Numbered from the stretch's first letter, positions 28,387-42,990 are shown. The stretch: DNA of 64,000 nt from Pseudomonadota bacterium (GCA_021798835.1 JAJZBQ010000006.1:1-64000); one strand, 5' to 3'. A program made the numbers and translations. Notes: generated from the sequence alone by a model not told the origin.

Positions 28387-29568
28387 TCAAGAGATGTCAT
28401 CGATCTGTTCAGGGATGGAAGTGGATTGCTTCTCTCGGTTGAGCAGACTGTTTTTCAGGTGCAAAGCGCGTTCCAGTGCCTCATTGGCGCTGGGACCGAG
28501 AACGGTGATATGGCCCATCTTGCGTCCTGGGCGTGGGCTTTCTTTCCCATACAAGTGTAATTTTGCTTCAGGTTCGTCAAAAACCAATGCCCAAGGAGGA
28601 GTTTTTCCCTCTTGCCACAGATCTCCGAGTAAATTGATCATGGCGGCTGGGCGCAACTGTTCAGTACTGCCCATTGGCAAATCGCAGAGTACCCGAACTT
28701 GCTGTTCAAATTGACTGGTGATACAGGAATCCAGGGTGTAGTGACCGCTGTTGTGGGGACGAGGAGCAATTTCATTGACCAGTAACTGGTCTATACCAGT
28801 GACAAAAAATTCCACTGCCAATACTCCAACATAATCCAGGCGCTGGGCGATGTCACTGGCCATCCGGCGTGCGCGGGTGGCCAATTCGTCGCGGATGCGG
28901 GCAGGAGCAACAGTGACATCCAGAATGCCTCGGTGGTGGACATTTTCGGCTACCGGCCAGTGAGATACGATCCCGTTGGCCGAGCGTGCCAGAATGACCG
29001 AAATTTCCAGGCGCAAGGAAATGACTTCTTCGATGATGCAGGGGAACATGTCAGGATTCTGTTCCAGAAAAGATTGTGCTTCAGCGAAGGAGCCGACACG
29101 TGCCTGCCCTTTTCCGTCATAACCAAATCTGGCCGTCTTGAGCAATGCCGGATACTTGAGTGAAGTGAGTGCGGGAATGGCATTGTCCCTGTCGGGAACG
29201 ATGGCGAAGGTTCCGACTGGAAAGCCTTCACGACGCAGAAAGGTTTTCTCTTGAATGCGGTCTTGTACGATGGAGACAGCGCGTGCTCCCGGGCGTACCG
29301 TGACTTTCTGGGCCAGTAACTCAAGGGTACGGGCGGGGACGTTTTCGAATTCTGTGGTGATGGCACGGCAGGAGCGGGCCAGCAATTCAAGTGAGGTATC
29401 ATCGTCGAAAGGCGTGCACAGATGACGGCTAGCAAAATGCGCCGCTGGGGCCAACGGATCAGGGTCCAGAACCCAGACATCAAATCCCATGGTGCGTGCA
29501 GCGCTGGCGAACATACGACCGAGTTGCCCTCCACCGAGTAAACCCAAGGTACGTTCGCGTTGACTCAT
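28387..29568 (-). CDS. purK: N5-carboxyaminoimidazole ribonucleotide synthetase PurK
   Basis: 393 residues, ATP-grasp enzyme. N-terminal GLLGGGQLGRMFASAA nucleotide/AIR-binding motif, TTEFENVP, QEKTFLRR, the central ATP-grasp (KTARFGYDGKGQ, EEVISLRLEISVI), and NEIAPRPHNSGHYTLD near the active site. It converts AIR with bicarbonate and ATP to N5-CAIR in purine synthesis. Its ATG overlaps the purE stop by 4 bp. Confidence 0.96.
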   Translation of the reverse strand: MSQRERTLGLLGGGQLGRMFASAARTMGFDVWVLDPDPLAPAAHFASRHLCTPFDDDTSLELLARSCRAITTEFENVPARTLELLAQKVTVRPGARAVSIVQDRIQEKTFLRREGFPVGTFAIVPDRDNAIPALTSLKYPALLKTARFGYDGKGQARVGSFAEAQSFLEQNPDMFPCIIEEVISLRLEISVILARSANGIVSHWPVAENVHHRGILDVTVAPARIRDELATRARRMASDIAQRLDYVGVLAVEFFVTGIDQLLVNEIAPRPHNSGHYTLDSCITSQFEQQVRVLCDLPMGSTEQLRPAAMINLLGDLWQEGKTPPWALVFDEPEAKLHLYGKESPRPGRKMGHITVLGPSANEALERALHLKNSLLNREKQSTSIPEQIDDIS

Positions 29569-30059
29569 GGGAGTGGTAACTTCATGGCGGCTACCTGTGC
29601 GGCCAATTCAGCACGGTAGTCCGCCAAACGCTGGATCAGTTCGGAATGTTGCTGGGCCAGTAGGCTGACCGCAAACAGGGCCGCATTGGTGGCCCCTGCA
29701 TTGCCCACGGCGAAGGTGGCGACGGGAATTCCCTTGGGCATCTGGACGATGGACAACAAGGAATCCTGACCCTGGAAGCAGGTGGCAGGAACGGGGACAC
29801 CGAGCACCGGCAATGTGGTTTTGGCGGCCAACATACCCGGCAGATGGGCCGCACCCCCAGCACCCGCAATCAGGCACTGCAATCCTCGTGGGCGCGCTTG
29901 CTCAGCATAGGAAAACAGCAGATCCGGGGTGCGATGGGCAGAGACGACACGAGCCTCGAATGGAATGTCAAAACGGGTTAGAATTTGGGCAGAAGATTCC
30001 ATCACGGACCAATCGGATTGACTGCCCATGACCAGGCCTACCCATGGAATAGCAACCAT
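29565..30059 (-). CDS. purE: N5-CAIR mutase PurE
   Basis: 164 residues. GLVMGSQSDWSVM, the active-site VVSAHRTPD, IAGAGGAAHLPGM and PVPATCFQGQDSLLSIVQMP are the class I PurE motifs. It moves the carboxyl group of N5-CAIR to C4 of the imidazole. It starts 5 bp after the decarboxylase gene of the arn set and is coupled to purK. Confidence 0.96.
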   Translation of the reverse strand: MVAIPWVGLVMGSQSDWSVMESSAQILTRFDIPFEARVVSAHRTPDLLFSYAEQARPRGLQCLIAGAGGAAHLPGMLAAKTTLPVLGVPVPATCFQGQDSLLSIVQMPKGIPVATFAVGNAGATNAALFAVSLLAQQHSELIQRLADYRAELAAQVAAMKLPLP

Positions 30060-30064
30060 TGAGT

Positions 30065-31108
30065 TTAATCAACCAGTCCACGGGCTTCTGCAACCTGGCT
30101 GCGATAGGCATCGTAGATGCGTCGCAGAGCATCGGCCATGGTGACCTGAGGAGCCCAATTCAATTCTTCGCAGGTATTGGTAATCTTGGGTACGCGATTC
30201 TGGACATCCTGATAGCCTTTTCCGTAGTAGGCGTCGGCACTGGTCTCCACCAACTTGACCTGAGCCGCTGTATCGCGGTACTCAGGATATTCCATGGCCA
30301 GATCCAGCATCATGTGCGCCAGTTCCTTGACCGAAAAATTGTTGCCTGGGTTGCCTACGTTATAAATCTTGCCGGAGGCGATGCCGTTGGGATTGTCGAT
30401 CATCTTCATCAGAGCGGAAACGCCATCATCAATATAGGTGAATGCGCGCTTCTGGGTACCGCCATCCACCAGTTTGATGTTTTCTCCGCGCACAATATGA
30501 CCAAAAAACTGGGTGATGACCCGCGAACTCCCCTCCTTGGGGGTGTGAATGCTGTCCAACCCGGAACCGATCCAGTTGAAAGGACGGAACAGGGTAAAGT
30601 CCAGACCTTCTTGCATGCCATAACCCCAGATGACGCGATCCATCAACTGCTTGCTGCAGGAGTAGATCCAGCGCTGCTTTTCGATGGGGCCAAGGATCAG
30701 TTCCGAATGGGCGGGATCAAACTCTCCGTCACGACACATGCCATAGACTTCTGAGGTGGAAGGGAAGAGGATGCGTTTGCCATACTTGACGCAACTGCGC
30801 ACAATGGGCAGGTTGGCTTCAAAATCCAGTTCAAAAACGCGCAGTGGCTGTTGCACATAGGTGGCAGGAGTGGCAATGGCGACCAGTGGCAACACGACAT
30901 CGCATTTTTTAATGTGGTATTCGATCCATTCCTTGTTGATGGTGATGTCACCTTCGAAGAAATGAAAACGTGGTTGGTCCATGAGGTCTCTGACGCGGTC
31001 ACTTTGCATGTCCATGCCATACACTTCCCAATCGGTGGTGTTGAGGATGCGTTGGCTTAAATGATGGCCGATAAAACCGTTAACGCCGAGAATCAGGACT
31101 TTTTTCAT
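30065..31108 (-). CDS. UDP-glucuronate decarboxylase (ArnA C-terminal half as a separate protein)
   Basis: 347 residues from the ATG at 31108 (MKKVLILGVNGFIGHH, Rossmann GxxGxxG). Short-chain dehydrogenase with PSTSEVYG, the catalytic YSCSK pair, and QKRAFTY, which keeps the Arg used for decarboxylation. It oxidises and decarboxylates UDP-glucuronate to UDP-4-keto-pentose in the aminoarabinose path. In E. coli this is the C-terminal half of ArnA. A TTG four codons upstream is the alternative start. A 112 bp gap with its own promoter separates it from the formyltransferase gene. Confidence 0.9.
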   Translation of the reverse strand: MKKVLILGVNGFIGHHLSQRILNTTDWEVYGMDMQSDRVRDLMDQPRFHFFEGDITINKEWIEYHIKKCDVVLPLVAIATPATYVQQPLRVFELDFEANLPIVRSCVKYGKRILFPSTSEVYGMCRDGEFDPAHSELILGPIEKQRWIYSCSKQLMDRVIWGYGMQEGLDFTLFRPFNWIGSGLDSIHTPKEGSSRVITQFFGHIVRGENIKLVDGGTQKRAFTYIDDGVSALMKMIDNPNGIASGKIYNVGNPGNNFSVKELAHMMLDLAMEYPEYRDTAAQVKLVETSADAYYGKGYQDVQNRVPKITNTCEELNWAPQVTMADALRRIYDAYRSQVAEARGLVD

Positions 31109-31180
31109 GGTGATTTCCAAAGTAAAGATCTAAAGGAACCGCGACCCTGACTTACAGAGTCCGCGACCCACAACAGCGCC

Positions 31181-31186
31181 ATTATA
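31181..31186 (-). promoter_or_regulatory. -10 TATAAT ahead of decarboxylase-purE-purK
   Basis: Consensus TATAAT on the minus strand, 73 bp before the decarboxylase start. The leader then carries GGGTCGCGG twice. A -35 (TTTATG-like) is weak. Confidence 0.45.
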
Positions 31187-31220
31187 CGGGATTGAGGCGC
31201 TGACATAAACGGGGGGCGGG

Positions 31221-32147
31221 TCAATTTTCCCCAGGAGGGGGGGGAGATGGCTGGCAACCGTTGGGAAAAAGTTGGTGGAATTCAGCGGTATTCAACAAAC
31301 GGCCTTGCCATTCGGCTTGAGTGATCCACAGTGGGTGGCCATCTCCTCCCTGAGTCTGTGTCAATGCCTGGTCCGGGGGAGACAGCCGGGTTTGCAGAAT
31401 GCGCAAGGGTTGTCCGTTGACTAGAGTAAACGCGCCCGGATAGGGAGGAGCCACACCGCGGACCAGATTGTGGATGGTTTGTGCGGGAAGGGTCCAATCG
31501 ATCAGGCCATCTTCTGGCCGTCGTCCTCCACAATATTCGCCAGCCGCCAGATTTTGTGCGACGGGTACGATGCGTCCCGCCAGCAAATCTGGCAGAGTTT
31601 CTGACAGGATGTATGCTCCCGCTTCGATGACTTTCAGAAAAACGTCGTGGGCGGTATCGTTGGGTCCGATGGGTACCGAGTGTTGGGACAGTATGTCACC
31701 CTGATCTGGTTTGGGGGTCATGACGTGCAGGGTGGCGCCGGTTTCTGTTTCGCCTCGGATGACGGCCCAGTTGACGGGAACCCGACCTCGGTAACGGGGC
31801 AACAGGGAACCGTGCAGGTTGTACGCTCCGCGTGGGGGCAGTGCCAATAGCGCGTTGCCCAGAAGTTGTCGGTAGTAGAAGGAGAACAGAAAGTCAGGAT
31901 GCAGGGCAGTCAACTGAGCGACAATCTCAGGGTCGTTGGGGTCGTCAGGAGTGATGAAAGGAACCTGATGGGTTTCTGCCCATTGAGCGACACTATCGAA
32001 CCACTGGTTTTCCTGGGGATTGTCGCGGTGTGTGAGAATCATGGCGATGTCGATGTCATGGCGGCGCAGGACCTCCAGACATCGTACCCCGACACTGTGG
32101 TAGGCGAAAACGACGGCGCGTGCGGGAGAAGCGGTTTTACTGGGCAT
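31221..32147 (-). CDS. Formyltransferase (ArnA N-terminal half as a separate protein)
   Basis: 308 residues. Formyltransferase fold with NLHGSLLPRYRGR (catalytic Asn and His) and PDQGDIL (catalytic Asp), then an OB-like C-terminal domain (about 210-300). It N-formylates UDP-4-amino-4-deoxy-L-arabinose with 10-formyl-THF. In enterobacteria this activity is fused to the decarboxylase; here it is a separate gene. Overlaps the arnC-like gene by 11 bp. GGAGA precedes the ATG. Confidence 0.88.
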   Translation of the reverse strand: MPSKTASPARAVVFAYHSVGVRCLEVLRRHDIDIAMILTHRDNPQENQWFDSVAQWAETHQVPFITPDDPNDPEIVAQLTALHPDFLFSFYYRQLLGNALLALPPRGAYNLHGSLLPRYRGRVPVNWAVIRGETETGATLHVMTPKPDQGDILSQHSVPIGPNDTAHDVFLKVIEAGAYILSETLPDLLAGRIVPVAQNLAAGEYCGGRRPEDGLIDWTLPAQTIHNLVRGVAPPYPGAFTLVNGQPLRILQTRLSPPDQALTQTQGGDGHPLWITQAEWQGRLLNTAEFHQLFPNGCQPSPPPPGEN

Positions 32148-33108
32148 CGGGAGTTTCTCCGGGGGAAGTGGGGGAGGACTCCAGAATGCCCTGGATCAGG
32201 AAGCGTGGCCGGTCACGTACCTGCTGGTAGATACGACCGACATATTCCCCCAACAATCCGATACTGAACAGCAAGATGCCGATCAGGAAAAAGGTGATGG
32301 CAAACAGAGTGAACAGTCCCTCGGCTTCTGGGCCGAGAATCAAACGCCGTATCGCCAGAAAAACCACAAACAATCCGGAGAGTAGCGATAAACCCATCCC
32401 GAGCAGAGAGAAAAACTGAAGAGGCAGGATCGAAAAACCGGTGATCAGGTCAAAATTTAACCGGATCAGACTGTAAAGCGAATATTTGGATTCGCCAGCG
32501 GCTCGTTCTTCGTGCCCCACCACGATTTCTGTTGGATTGGAAGAAAAACTGAAGGCCAGCGCAGGAATATAGGTGTTTACTTCGCGGCAGGAAGCGATGG
32601 CGCGGATGATTTGCTGGTCATAGGCGCGAAGCATGCAGCCTTGATCGGTCATGTGGATGCGCGTCATTTTTTCCCGTAACCGATTCATCAGCCGGGAGGC
32701 CCAATGACGCCAGGCTTTATCCTGTCGGGTCTGACGGATGGTGCCTACGTAATCATGACCCTGATCCATGGCAGCAAGCAGATGGACGATATCTTCGGGA
32801 GGATTTTGCAGATCGGCATCCAGAGTGACGACGCGCTGCCCCCGACAATGTTCAAAACCGGCCATGATGGCCATGTGTTGACCATAGTTGCCGTTGAACA
32901 GAATGACGCGGGTCACCTCGGGGCGACGCTGGAACTGTTCACGCAGCAGGGCAGCGGAGCGGTCACGGCTGCCATCGTTGATGAACAGGATCTCATAGGA
33001 CAGGTGAAGGGCATCCAGTGCCGGGTACAGGCGTGCGAAGAGTTGAGGCAACCCGTCTTGTTCATTGTAGACGGGAATGACCACTGACAATTGTGGATCC
33101 ATCATCAC
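32137..33108 (-). CDS. arnC: Undecaprenyl-phosphate aminoarabinose transferase, ArnC-like
   Basis: 323 residues. GT2 glycosyltransferase fold (VVIPVYNEQDGL, LDADLQNPPEDI, EREKM-type second site) with two C-terminal membrane helices (about 235-260, 268-292). It moves formylated aminoarabinose from UDP to undecaprenyl phosphate. The start is a GTG that overlaps the stop of arnB, followed by two ATGs, with a GAGG upstream. General ArnC/DPM-like family membership is certain; the sugar is inferred from the neighbours. Confidence 0.85.
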   Translation of the reverse strand: MMMDPQLSVVIPVYNEQDGLPQLFARLYPALDALHLSYEILFINDGSRDRSAALLREQFQRRPEVTRVILFNGNYGQHMAIMAGFEHCRGQRVVTLDADLQNPPEDIVHLLAAMDQGHDYVGTIRQTRQDKAWRHWASRLMNRLREKMTRIHMTDQGCMLRAYDQQIIRAIASCREVNTYIPALAFSFSSNPTEIVVGHEERAAGESKYSLYSLIRLNFDLITGFSILPLQFFSLLGMGLSLLSGLFVVFLAIRRLILGPEAEGLFTLFAITFFLIGILLFSIGLLGEYVGRIYQQVRDRPRFLIQGILESSPTSPGETPDAQ

Positions 33109-34241
33109 GAGGCGGCCTCTTCCAGTACCTCGATAAAGCGATCACAGACCCGGTCTATGTCGGGTAGGGTCAGGGTTGGATAGAGAGGCAAGGTGAGGGT
33201 GCTGTTGGCAATGCGTTCGGCATGGGGGAAGTCGCCGGGGTGATGTCCAGTGCCATAGCGAGTGGTCAAATGCAGCGCTTCGTAGGAGATTCCGGTGCCG
33301 ATGCCGTGCTGATGGAGGGTATCCATGATCTGTTTGCGACTGTGCCGAAGTTTCTCCAACGCGAGCAACGGGGCGAAAAAATTCCAACTATGCCCGTCAT
33401 CGCCGCGACATGGCAGTGAACAGTGGGGATTCTCTTGCAAACGTTCGAAATAGCGCCCTACCAGGGTATGACGAATCTGAACGAATTCGTCGAGTCTGGC
33501 CAGTTGGGAAAGCCCCAGCCGTGCATTGACATCGGGAAGGTTGGATTTTCCTCCGGTGACGACGACATCACGAGTCCCATCGGGCAGGCGCACGATCCCG
33601 TGAAAGCGTAGCCGTTCGGCAATCACGGCTTCCCGTTCGTCGGGGAAAACCAGCGCGCCACCTTCGATGGTTGTGATGGTCTTGTTCGGATGAAAACTGA
33701 AACTGACGATATCGCCAAAACTGCCGATACGCTGCCCCTGCCAATGGCTGCCGATGGCCAGTGCCGCGTCTTCGATGACGCGCAATTGATGATGTTGTGC
33801 CAGCGCATAAAGGGCGCTTGGATCAAGAGGCCATCCGGCAAAATGGGTTGGCATGAGGGCGCGAGTACGAGGGGTGACCGCACGTTCTGCGGCATTCAGA
33901 TCCATGTTTCGGGTGATGGGATCGACATCCACGAAGACGGGAGTTGCACCGGTGCGTGCCACCGCATTGGCACAGGCAAAAAATGTTTGTGCCGGGACGA
34001 TGACTTCATCTCCGGGGCCTACTCCTATGGTCAGCAGAGCGACCTCAAGGGCTGCAGTAGCGGAGGAAAAGGCGCGTACTGGACGTCCTCCATGGTAGTC
34101 GGAGAGGGCACGTTCAAAGGCGATGACCTGAGGGCCTGAAGTGATCCACAGCGAACGCAGTGTATCCGCAACCTCGGTGATCATGGTTTCGTCGAGGGTA
34201 GGGCGGGCAAAAGGAAGAAATGGGAGATTATGAGCGGGCAA
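33105..34241 (-). CDS. arnB: UDP-4-keto-pentose aminotransferase ArnB-like
   Basis: 378 residues. DegT/DnrJ/EryC1 (PLP-dependent) aminotransferase: GDEVIVPAQTFFACANA, the Asp in VIEDAALAIGS, and the Schiff-base Lys in SFHPNKTITTIEGG. It makes UDP-4-amino-4-deoxy-L-arabinose. The start is TTG at 34241 with AGGAG nine bases upstream, inside the end of the SMR-type gene. Stop overlaps arnC. Confidence 0.9.
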   Translation of the reverse strand: MPAHNLPFLPFARPTLDETMITEVADTLRSLWITSGPQVIAFERALSDYHGGRPVRAFSSATAALEVALLTIGVGPGDEVIVPAQTFFACANAVARTGATPVFVDVDPITRNMDLNAAERAVTPRTRALMPTHFAGWPLDPSALYALAQHHQLRVIEDAALAIGSHWQGQRIGSFGDIVSFSFHPNKTITTIEGGALVFPDEREAVIAERLRFHGIVRLPDGTRDVVVTGGKSNLPDVNARLGLSQLARLDEFVQIRHTLVGRYFERLQENPHCSLPCRGDDGHSWNFFAPLLALEKLRHSRKQIMDTLHQHGIGTGISYEALHLTTRYGTGHHPGDFPHAERIANSTLTLPLYPTLTLPDIDRVCDRFIEVLEEAAS

Positions 34242-34595
34242 CGAGCGAGACTCCTACAAGAATGACGGCAATACCCCCAAGCCGCCAACTGTTCAAGGGT
34301 TCTCCCAGCCATGCCCACGCCGCGAAGGCATTGACGACATAACCGATGGAGAGCAGGGGATAGGCTTGCGAAACGGGAACACGTGTCAGAGCCAGTATCC
34401 ACACCACCACACTGATGGCATAGCAGGCAAGCCCGGCAAAAATTGACCATTGTGTCGCCATCTTCCAGGCCATTGGCACGAAGTTGTCCCAGGTAAAAGC
34501 AAAATGCCCCAGTTGGTTGGCCCCTGCTTTGAGCAACAACTGAGCCACGGCATTGAGCAGAACGCCGCTGAGGATGAGGGATAGACTGACCAGTG

Positions 34596-34599
<4 letters not shown>
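34228..34599 (-). CDS. Small multidrug-resistance-type flippase, ArnE/ArnF-like
   Basis: 123 residues with four membrane helices, including the SMR signature region (AYPLLSIGYVVNAFAAWAWLGEPL). In enterobacteria an ArnE/ArnF pair flips undecaprenyl-P-aminoarabinose across the inner membrane. Only one such protein is coded here, so it may work as a homodimer. It overlaps arnT by 4 bp (ATGA) and arnB by 14 bp. Confidence 0.8.
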
Positions 34600-39605
<5,006 letters not shown>

Positions 39606-39609
<4 letters not shown>

Positions 39610-40229
39610 GAATGTGCGCTGGGGCGGGTCGCTTGTTGGGTGGGGTGCTGCTGCTGGCATCGGGTTTGGGGTGGGCCAGCGGTCTTGAGCGGCTACACGA
39701 GTTTCTGACCCAGACGCAGCGCGGGCAGGCAAATTTCGAACAGAAATCCATCAAAGGTGAGGCGGAGGGGGGCGAGGTCAGTCGGGGAAGGTTTCAGTTC
39801 TCACGTCCGGGAAAGTTTCGTTGGGAGTACTACACCCCGTATGCGCAAACATTGATTGCAGATGGCAAGTTTTTATGGATATGGGATCCGGATTTGCAGC
39901 AGGTGACGCGCAAACCCCAGGATCAAAGCCTCGGGGTAACGCCGGCTTCTCTGCTGGCGGGAAATAATGGCTTGGAGAAAAGTTTCTCTCTGGAAGAGGG
40001 GGGGGAACGGGGTGGTCTGGAGTGGGTCAAGGCCGTTCCGAAAAGTGAGGAATCGGGGTTTTCCATGGTGAATCTGGGGTTTGATGCACATCATCTGGTT
40101 CGCATGGAATTGCGCGATAACTTTGGACACCATTTGCTGATCCGCTTCACAGACTTTGAGCAAAACCCCGTGTTCACAGGGGATACTTTTCATTTCGTGC
40201 CGCCGCCCGGGGTGGATGTCATTCAGTGA
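39606..40229 (+). CDS. lolA: Outer-membrane lipoprotein carrier LolA
   Basis: 207 residues. Signal peptide to about residue 25 (LASGLGWA). Body follows the LolA beta-half-barrel: [40 protein letters not shown], with [19 protein letters not shown] at the end. It ferries lipoproteins from LolCDE to LolB. Overlaps ftsK by 4 bp, the common ftsK-lolA order. Confidence 0.95.
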
Positions 40230-40234
40230 ATATG

Positions 40235-40311
40235 TGGCGTGCCCGACAGGGATCGAACCTGTAACCCCCAGCTTAGAAGGCTGGTGCTCTATCCGATTGA
40301 GCTACGGGCAC
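40235..40311 (-). tRNA. tRNA-Arg (anticodon UCU)
   Basis: 77 nt with encoded CCA. Acceptor GTGCCCG / CGGGCAC, anticodon loop CTTCTAA, T arm ACAGGTTCGATCCCTGT. No sign of an integrated element here. Confidence 0.94.
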
Positions 40312-40500
40312 CTTGAACATCAGGATATGACAGGCGGTATTGTCACGAACGCGTGTTTTTTATCATCCCGGATTATACACGGGATATGGTTATCTCTCAG
40401 AGCCAAGCAGCGGATTTACGATAAAATAGTAAACTGTGATATATTTGCATTATTGTAATATTTTTTATTTGCGCGCGTTGCATTTTTATTGTTTTGATTA

Positions 40501-41685
40501 ATGAGAAAAATTATTGCAAAAATTGTCCTGGTTATTCCGGTCGTCGTAATGGGTGGAACAAGGGCGTATGCCTATGACGTAGCGAACGGTTTTACATTGG
40601 ATGGTTTTGGATATCAGGACTATCGTCAGACCAGTGCCAATCGGGTGGATTATGTGGGGCAAACGGGGAACGGAGTCCATAACTTTCTGGGTTTGCTGAT
40701 GGTTGGTCAACTGACTGATCGTTCCAAATTATGGGCACAATTACAGGCGAATACTACCAACCACCCGAATTTTACCTGGTTGTTTCTTGATTGGCAATTC
40801 ACCGATTCGGTGACAGGGCATGTTGGACGCGTCAAATTTCCATTCGGGTTGATCAATGAGTATATTGACAACAAGGCGTTGCAGATGACCTTGACGTTAC
40901 CTTTTGCGGTTTCTGAAAGTGCTGACATGACCTATGATTCCTACACGGGCGTGGGGCTGGATTGGAATACGCCCGATACCCCTTGGGGGAACAGTCTGTT
41001 ACAAGGTTTTTTTGGGAATACCTACACCTCGCCGGCTCCTATATTGGCGACGACCTATCCCAATAACCCTCCAGTGGCAATTGGGCCGGCGAGCGCAACG
41101 CAGATGCAACCGACGACTGATTTGCATCTTCTGGGGGGGCGTGTGACCTGGAATACCCCTCTGACAGGTTTGCGTTTCATGTTGTCCGGGAGTGTCACAG
41201 AAGTTGGGTTGCAACCACTGGCACTGACTCCTGCAAATTATGCAAGTCTGATGACGCGCGAATATCGTTTGATGTACTCGGCTGAGTATCGGCGTGACGG
41301 TTTGTGGGTCCAGTCCGAATATAACCTGCACCGTTTTCCGGGTGGGGCCGGGTACGTCGGGATCGATGCTGACAGTGCCTACGTGCAGGCCGGAGTGACA
41401 GTGGGAAAGTTTCTTCCCTATATTCGGGCACAGACGGTTGTGACGAATCAGAACTTGTCCAGCAACCCCAATTTTTATCAACAGCAATGGTCCGTGGGTA
41501 GCAATTATGCCCTGTTGGCGAATCTTAACGTCCGCTTGGAACTGGATCGCAATCATGGTTTTGCCATGCCCATTGCCAGTCAGGGAAGCCCTTATTACCC
41601 CCCCGGAGCCATGCTCGCTCCGGGGGGGGGCGTGCCAGCGTTGAACTGGAACGAAGTGGGTGTGGAAATGAATTTTACTTTTTGA
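40501..41685 (+). CDS. Outer membrane porin-like protein
   Basis: 394 residues. Signal peptide to about residue 24 (ending RAYAYD). Alternating beta-strand pattern with many aromatic girdle residues and a terminal Phe (GVEMNFTF). It looks like a substrate-specific porin. The gene is followed after three bases by a small PstS-like periplasmic protein, which suggests uptake of phosphate or another oxyanion. The upstream 60 bp are very AT-rich and there is no SD before the ATG. Confidence 0.7.
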   Translation: MRKIIAKIVLVIPVVVMGGTRAYAYDVANGFTLDGFGYQDYRQTSANRVDYVGQTGNGVHNFLGLLMVGQLTDRSKLWAQLQANTTNHPNFTWLFLDWQFTDSVTGHVGRVKFPFGLINEYIDNKALQMTLTLPFAVSESADMTYDSYTGVGLDWNTPDTPWGNSLLQGFFGNTYTSPAPILATTYPNNPPVAIGPASATQMQPTTDLHLLGGRVTWNTPLTGLRFMLSGSVTEVGLQPLALTPANYASLMTREYRLMYSAEYRRDGLWVQSEYNLHRFPGGAGYVGIDADSAYVQAGVTVGKFLPYIRAQTVVTNQNLSSNPNFYQQQWSVGSNYALLANLNVRLELDRNHGFAMPIASQGSPYYPPGAMLAPGGGVPALNWNEVGVEMNFTF

Positions 41686-41688
41686 CCG

Positions 41689-42135
41689 ATGACGATGAAG
41701 AGATCACGAATCAAGGTGGCAAGTTATGGTTTCGCGGTATGGGGAGGGTTATCGGCCCTGATGATCCTGCCTGCCCATGCTCAACTGGTCGCTATCGTGA
41801 ACAAGACCGTGCATATCAGTCATTCTGAAGTGGTGCGGATTTATCGTTCTGAAATGAATGGTTACAAACCATTCATGTTGGGAGATAAAGCTGCGCAAGA
41901 TGATTTTGATCGGCACTATCTTGGGTTGGCACGCGATGATCTCAAGTATCTGCAAGATCGCGCCTTGTATGCTGGTCGTTCACTGCCGCCTAAAATCGTC
42001 GATTCGGTTGATCAGATGCTGGATGCAGTGGCCAATACGCCGAATGGGGTGGGGTATGTTCCGTTGCAGAATGTGACCGAACAGGTTCGCATAGTTCCGG
42101 AAAACCAGGACGGATCAGGGAATACGTGGCGGTGA
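41689..42135 (+). CDS. Small PstS-like periplasmic substrate-binding protein
   Basis: 148 residues with a signal peptide (to about residue 31, PAHAQ). Motifs such as HISHSEVVRIYRSEMNGY and a C-terminal GVGYVPL resemble one lobe of phosphate-binding PstS proteins. It is about half normal length, as in a known family of short PstS-like proteins coded next to porins. It may hand substrate to a transporter elsewhere; no ABC genes lie nearby. A second in-frame ATG is at 41695. Confidence 0.6.
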   Translation: MTMKRSRIKVASYGFAVWGGLSALMILPAHAQLVAIVNKTVHISHSEVVRIYRSEMNGYKPFMLGDKAAQDDFDRHYLGLARDDLKYLQDRALYAGRSLPPKIVDSVDQMLDAVANTPNGVGYVPLQNVTEQVRIVPENQDGSGNTWR

Positions 42136-42314
42136 AGTATACCTGTTTAACCCCACTTTCCCGATAAATTACCCACCCATCAAAAAGAAGCATTCTGTTT
42201 TCCTGACAGGTTATGGCAGGGACCTGACATTGCACTGCGCGCTGGGTCGGTCGGCAGTCGCCTCATTGCCGCCTGACGATCTGTAGTTCAAAGGCGGGTT
42301 TCCGAGTCGAGCGG

Positions 42315-42608
42315 TCACTCGCCGCGTCCACTCACCGCCAGGTCCTCGGCCATTGCCGACGTTGGCCAGTTTCGCCGCGTCGGGCAGGAAGGTTTTTTTG
42401 CGGCAAACATAGCGTCGCGGGCATTCGCAAGCGTGACAGTGGGATATTGCCCAACTGTCAAGGTCTTTTCTTTCCCGTCAAAGCGGTAGCGAACCCACCA
42501 AGTTTTTGTCCCAGCAGGGGTAACAACAAGCGTTAATCCACCACCATCCGCAAACTTTTGTATCTTCCCCGTACCCGAAATCGCTCGTATCGTTTTGTCG
42601 GTAAGCAT
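42315..42608 (-). pseudogene. Truncated tyrosine integrase (N-terminal fragment)
   Basis: 97 codons. The first 70 (MLTDKTIRAISGTGK, GGLTLVVTP, RYRFDGKEKTLTVGQYP) match the N-terminal DUF4102 domain of the intact integrase at 52849-54087 closely; the last part is unrelated, and the core and catalytic domains are gone. This is the relic of a second element of the same family inserted in the same tRNA gene. Confidence 0.8.
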
Positions 42609-42654
42609 AAAATTATTTTTCCTTTAATAACTTCGATCGCCAAAACACGGCATG

Positions 42655-42714
42655 TTACCCACACCGCACCCACTCGTTTTTTGTTACCCTCGAATATTGG
42701 CATGTTTTACCCAC
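42655..42714. repeat. TTACCCAC repeats, left copy (arm-type sites)
   Basis: TTACCCAC at 42655 and 42707 with a variant (TTACCCTC) between at 42683. The same octamer recurs at 42915 and, in three copies, at 54114-54162 beside the intact integrase. Confidence 0.5.
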
Positions 42715-42829
42715 AGAATCATCCGGCTGCACGCGAATAAATACGGAAAGCTGCGAACAACCACGAACCGTTACGGACACATAACTTATTGATATTAAAT
42801 GGTGTTTTATTGCGAAGGACGAAAAAAAT

Positions 42830-42845
42830 CCCTTGGAATCAAGGG
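42830..42845 (-). terminator. Terminator-like hairpin at left element end
   Basis: CCCTT / AAGGG stem followed on the minus strand by a T-run. It matches in position and sequence context the hairpin at 54275-54296 beside the tRNA-Ala. Confidence 0.55.
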
Positions 42846-42990
42846 CTTAAAAACATGGGCTGGTGGAGGGTATGGCACCAGCAATTCATTAAAAAACAGT
42901 TGGTTGGTTTCGCGTTACCCACGCCATTACCCGCCAGCATTTTATCTAAAATATAAAGCGGATGCGCGGTCGGTCGAATTTGCTGTCAAC

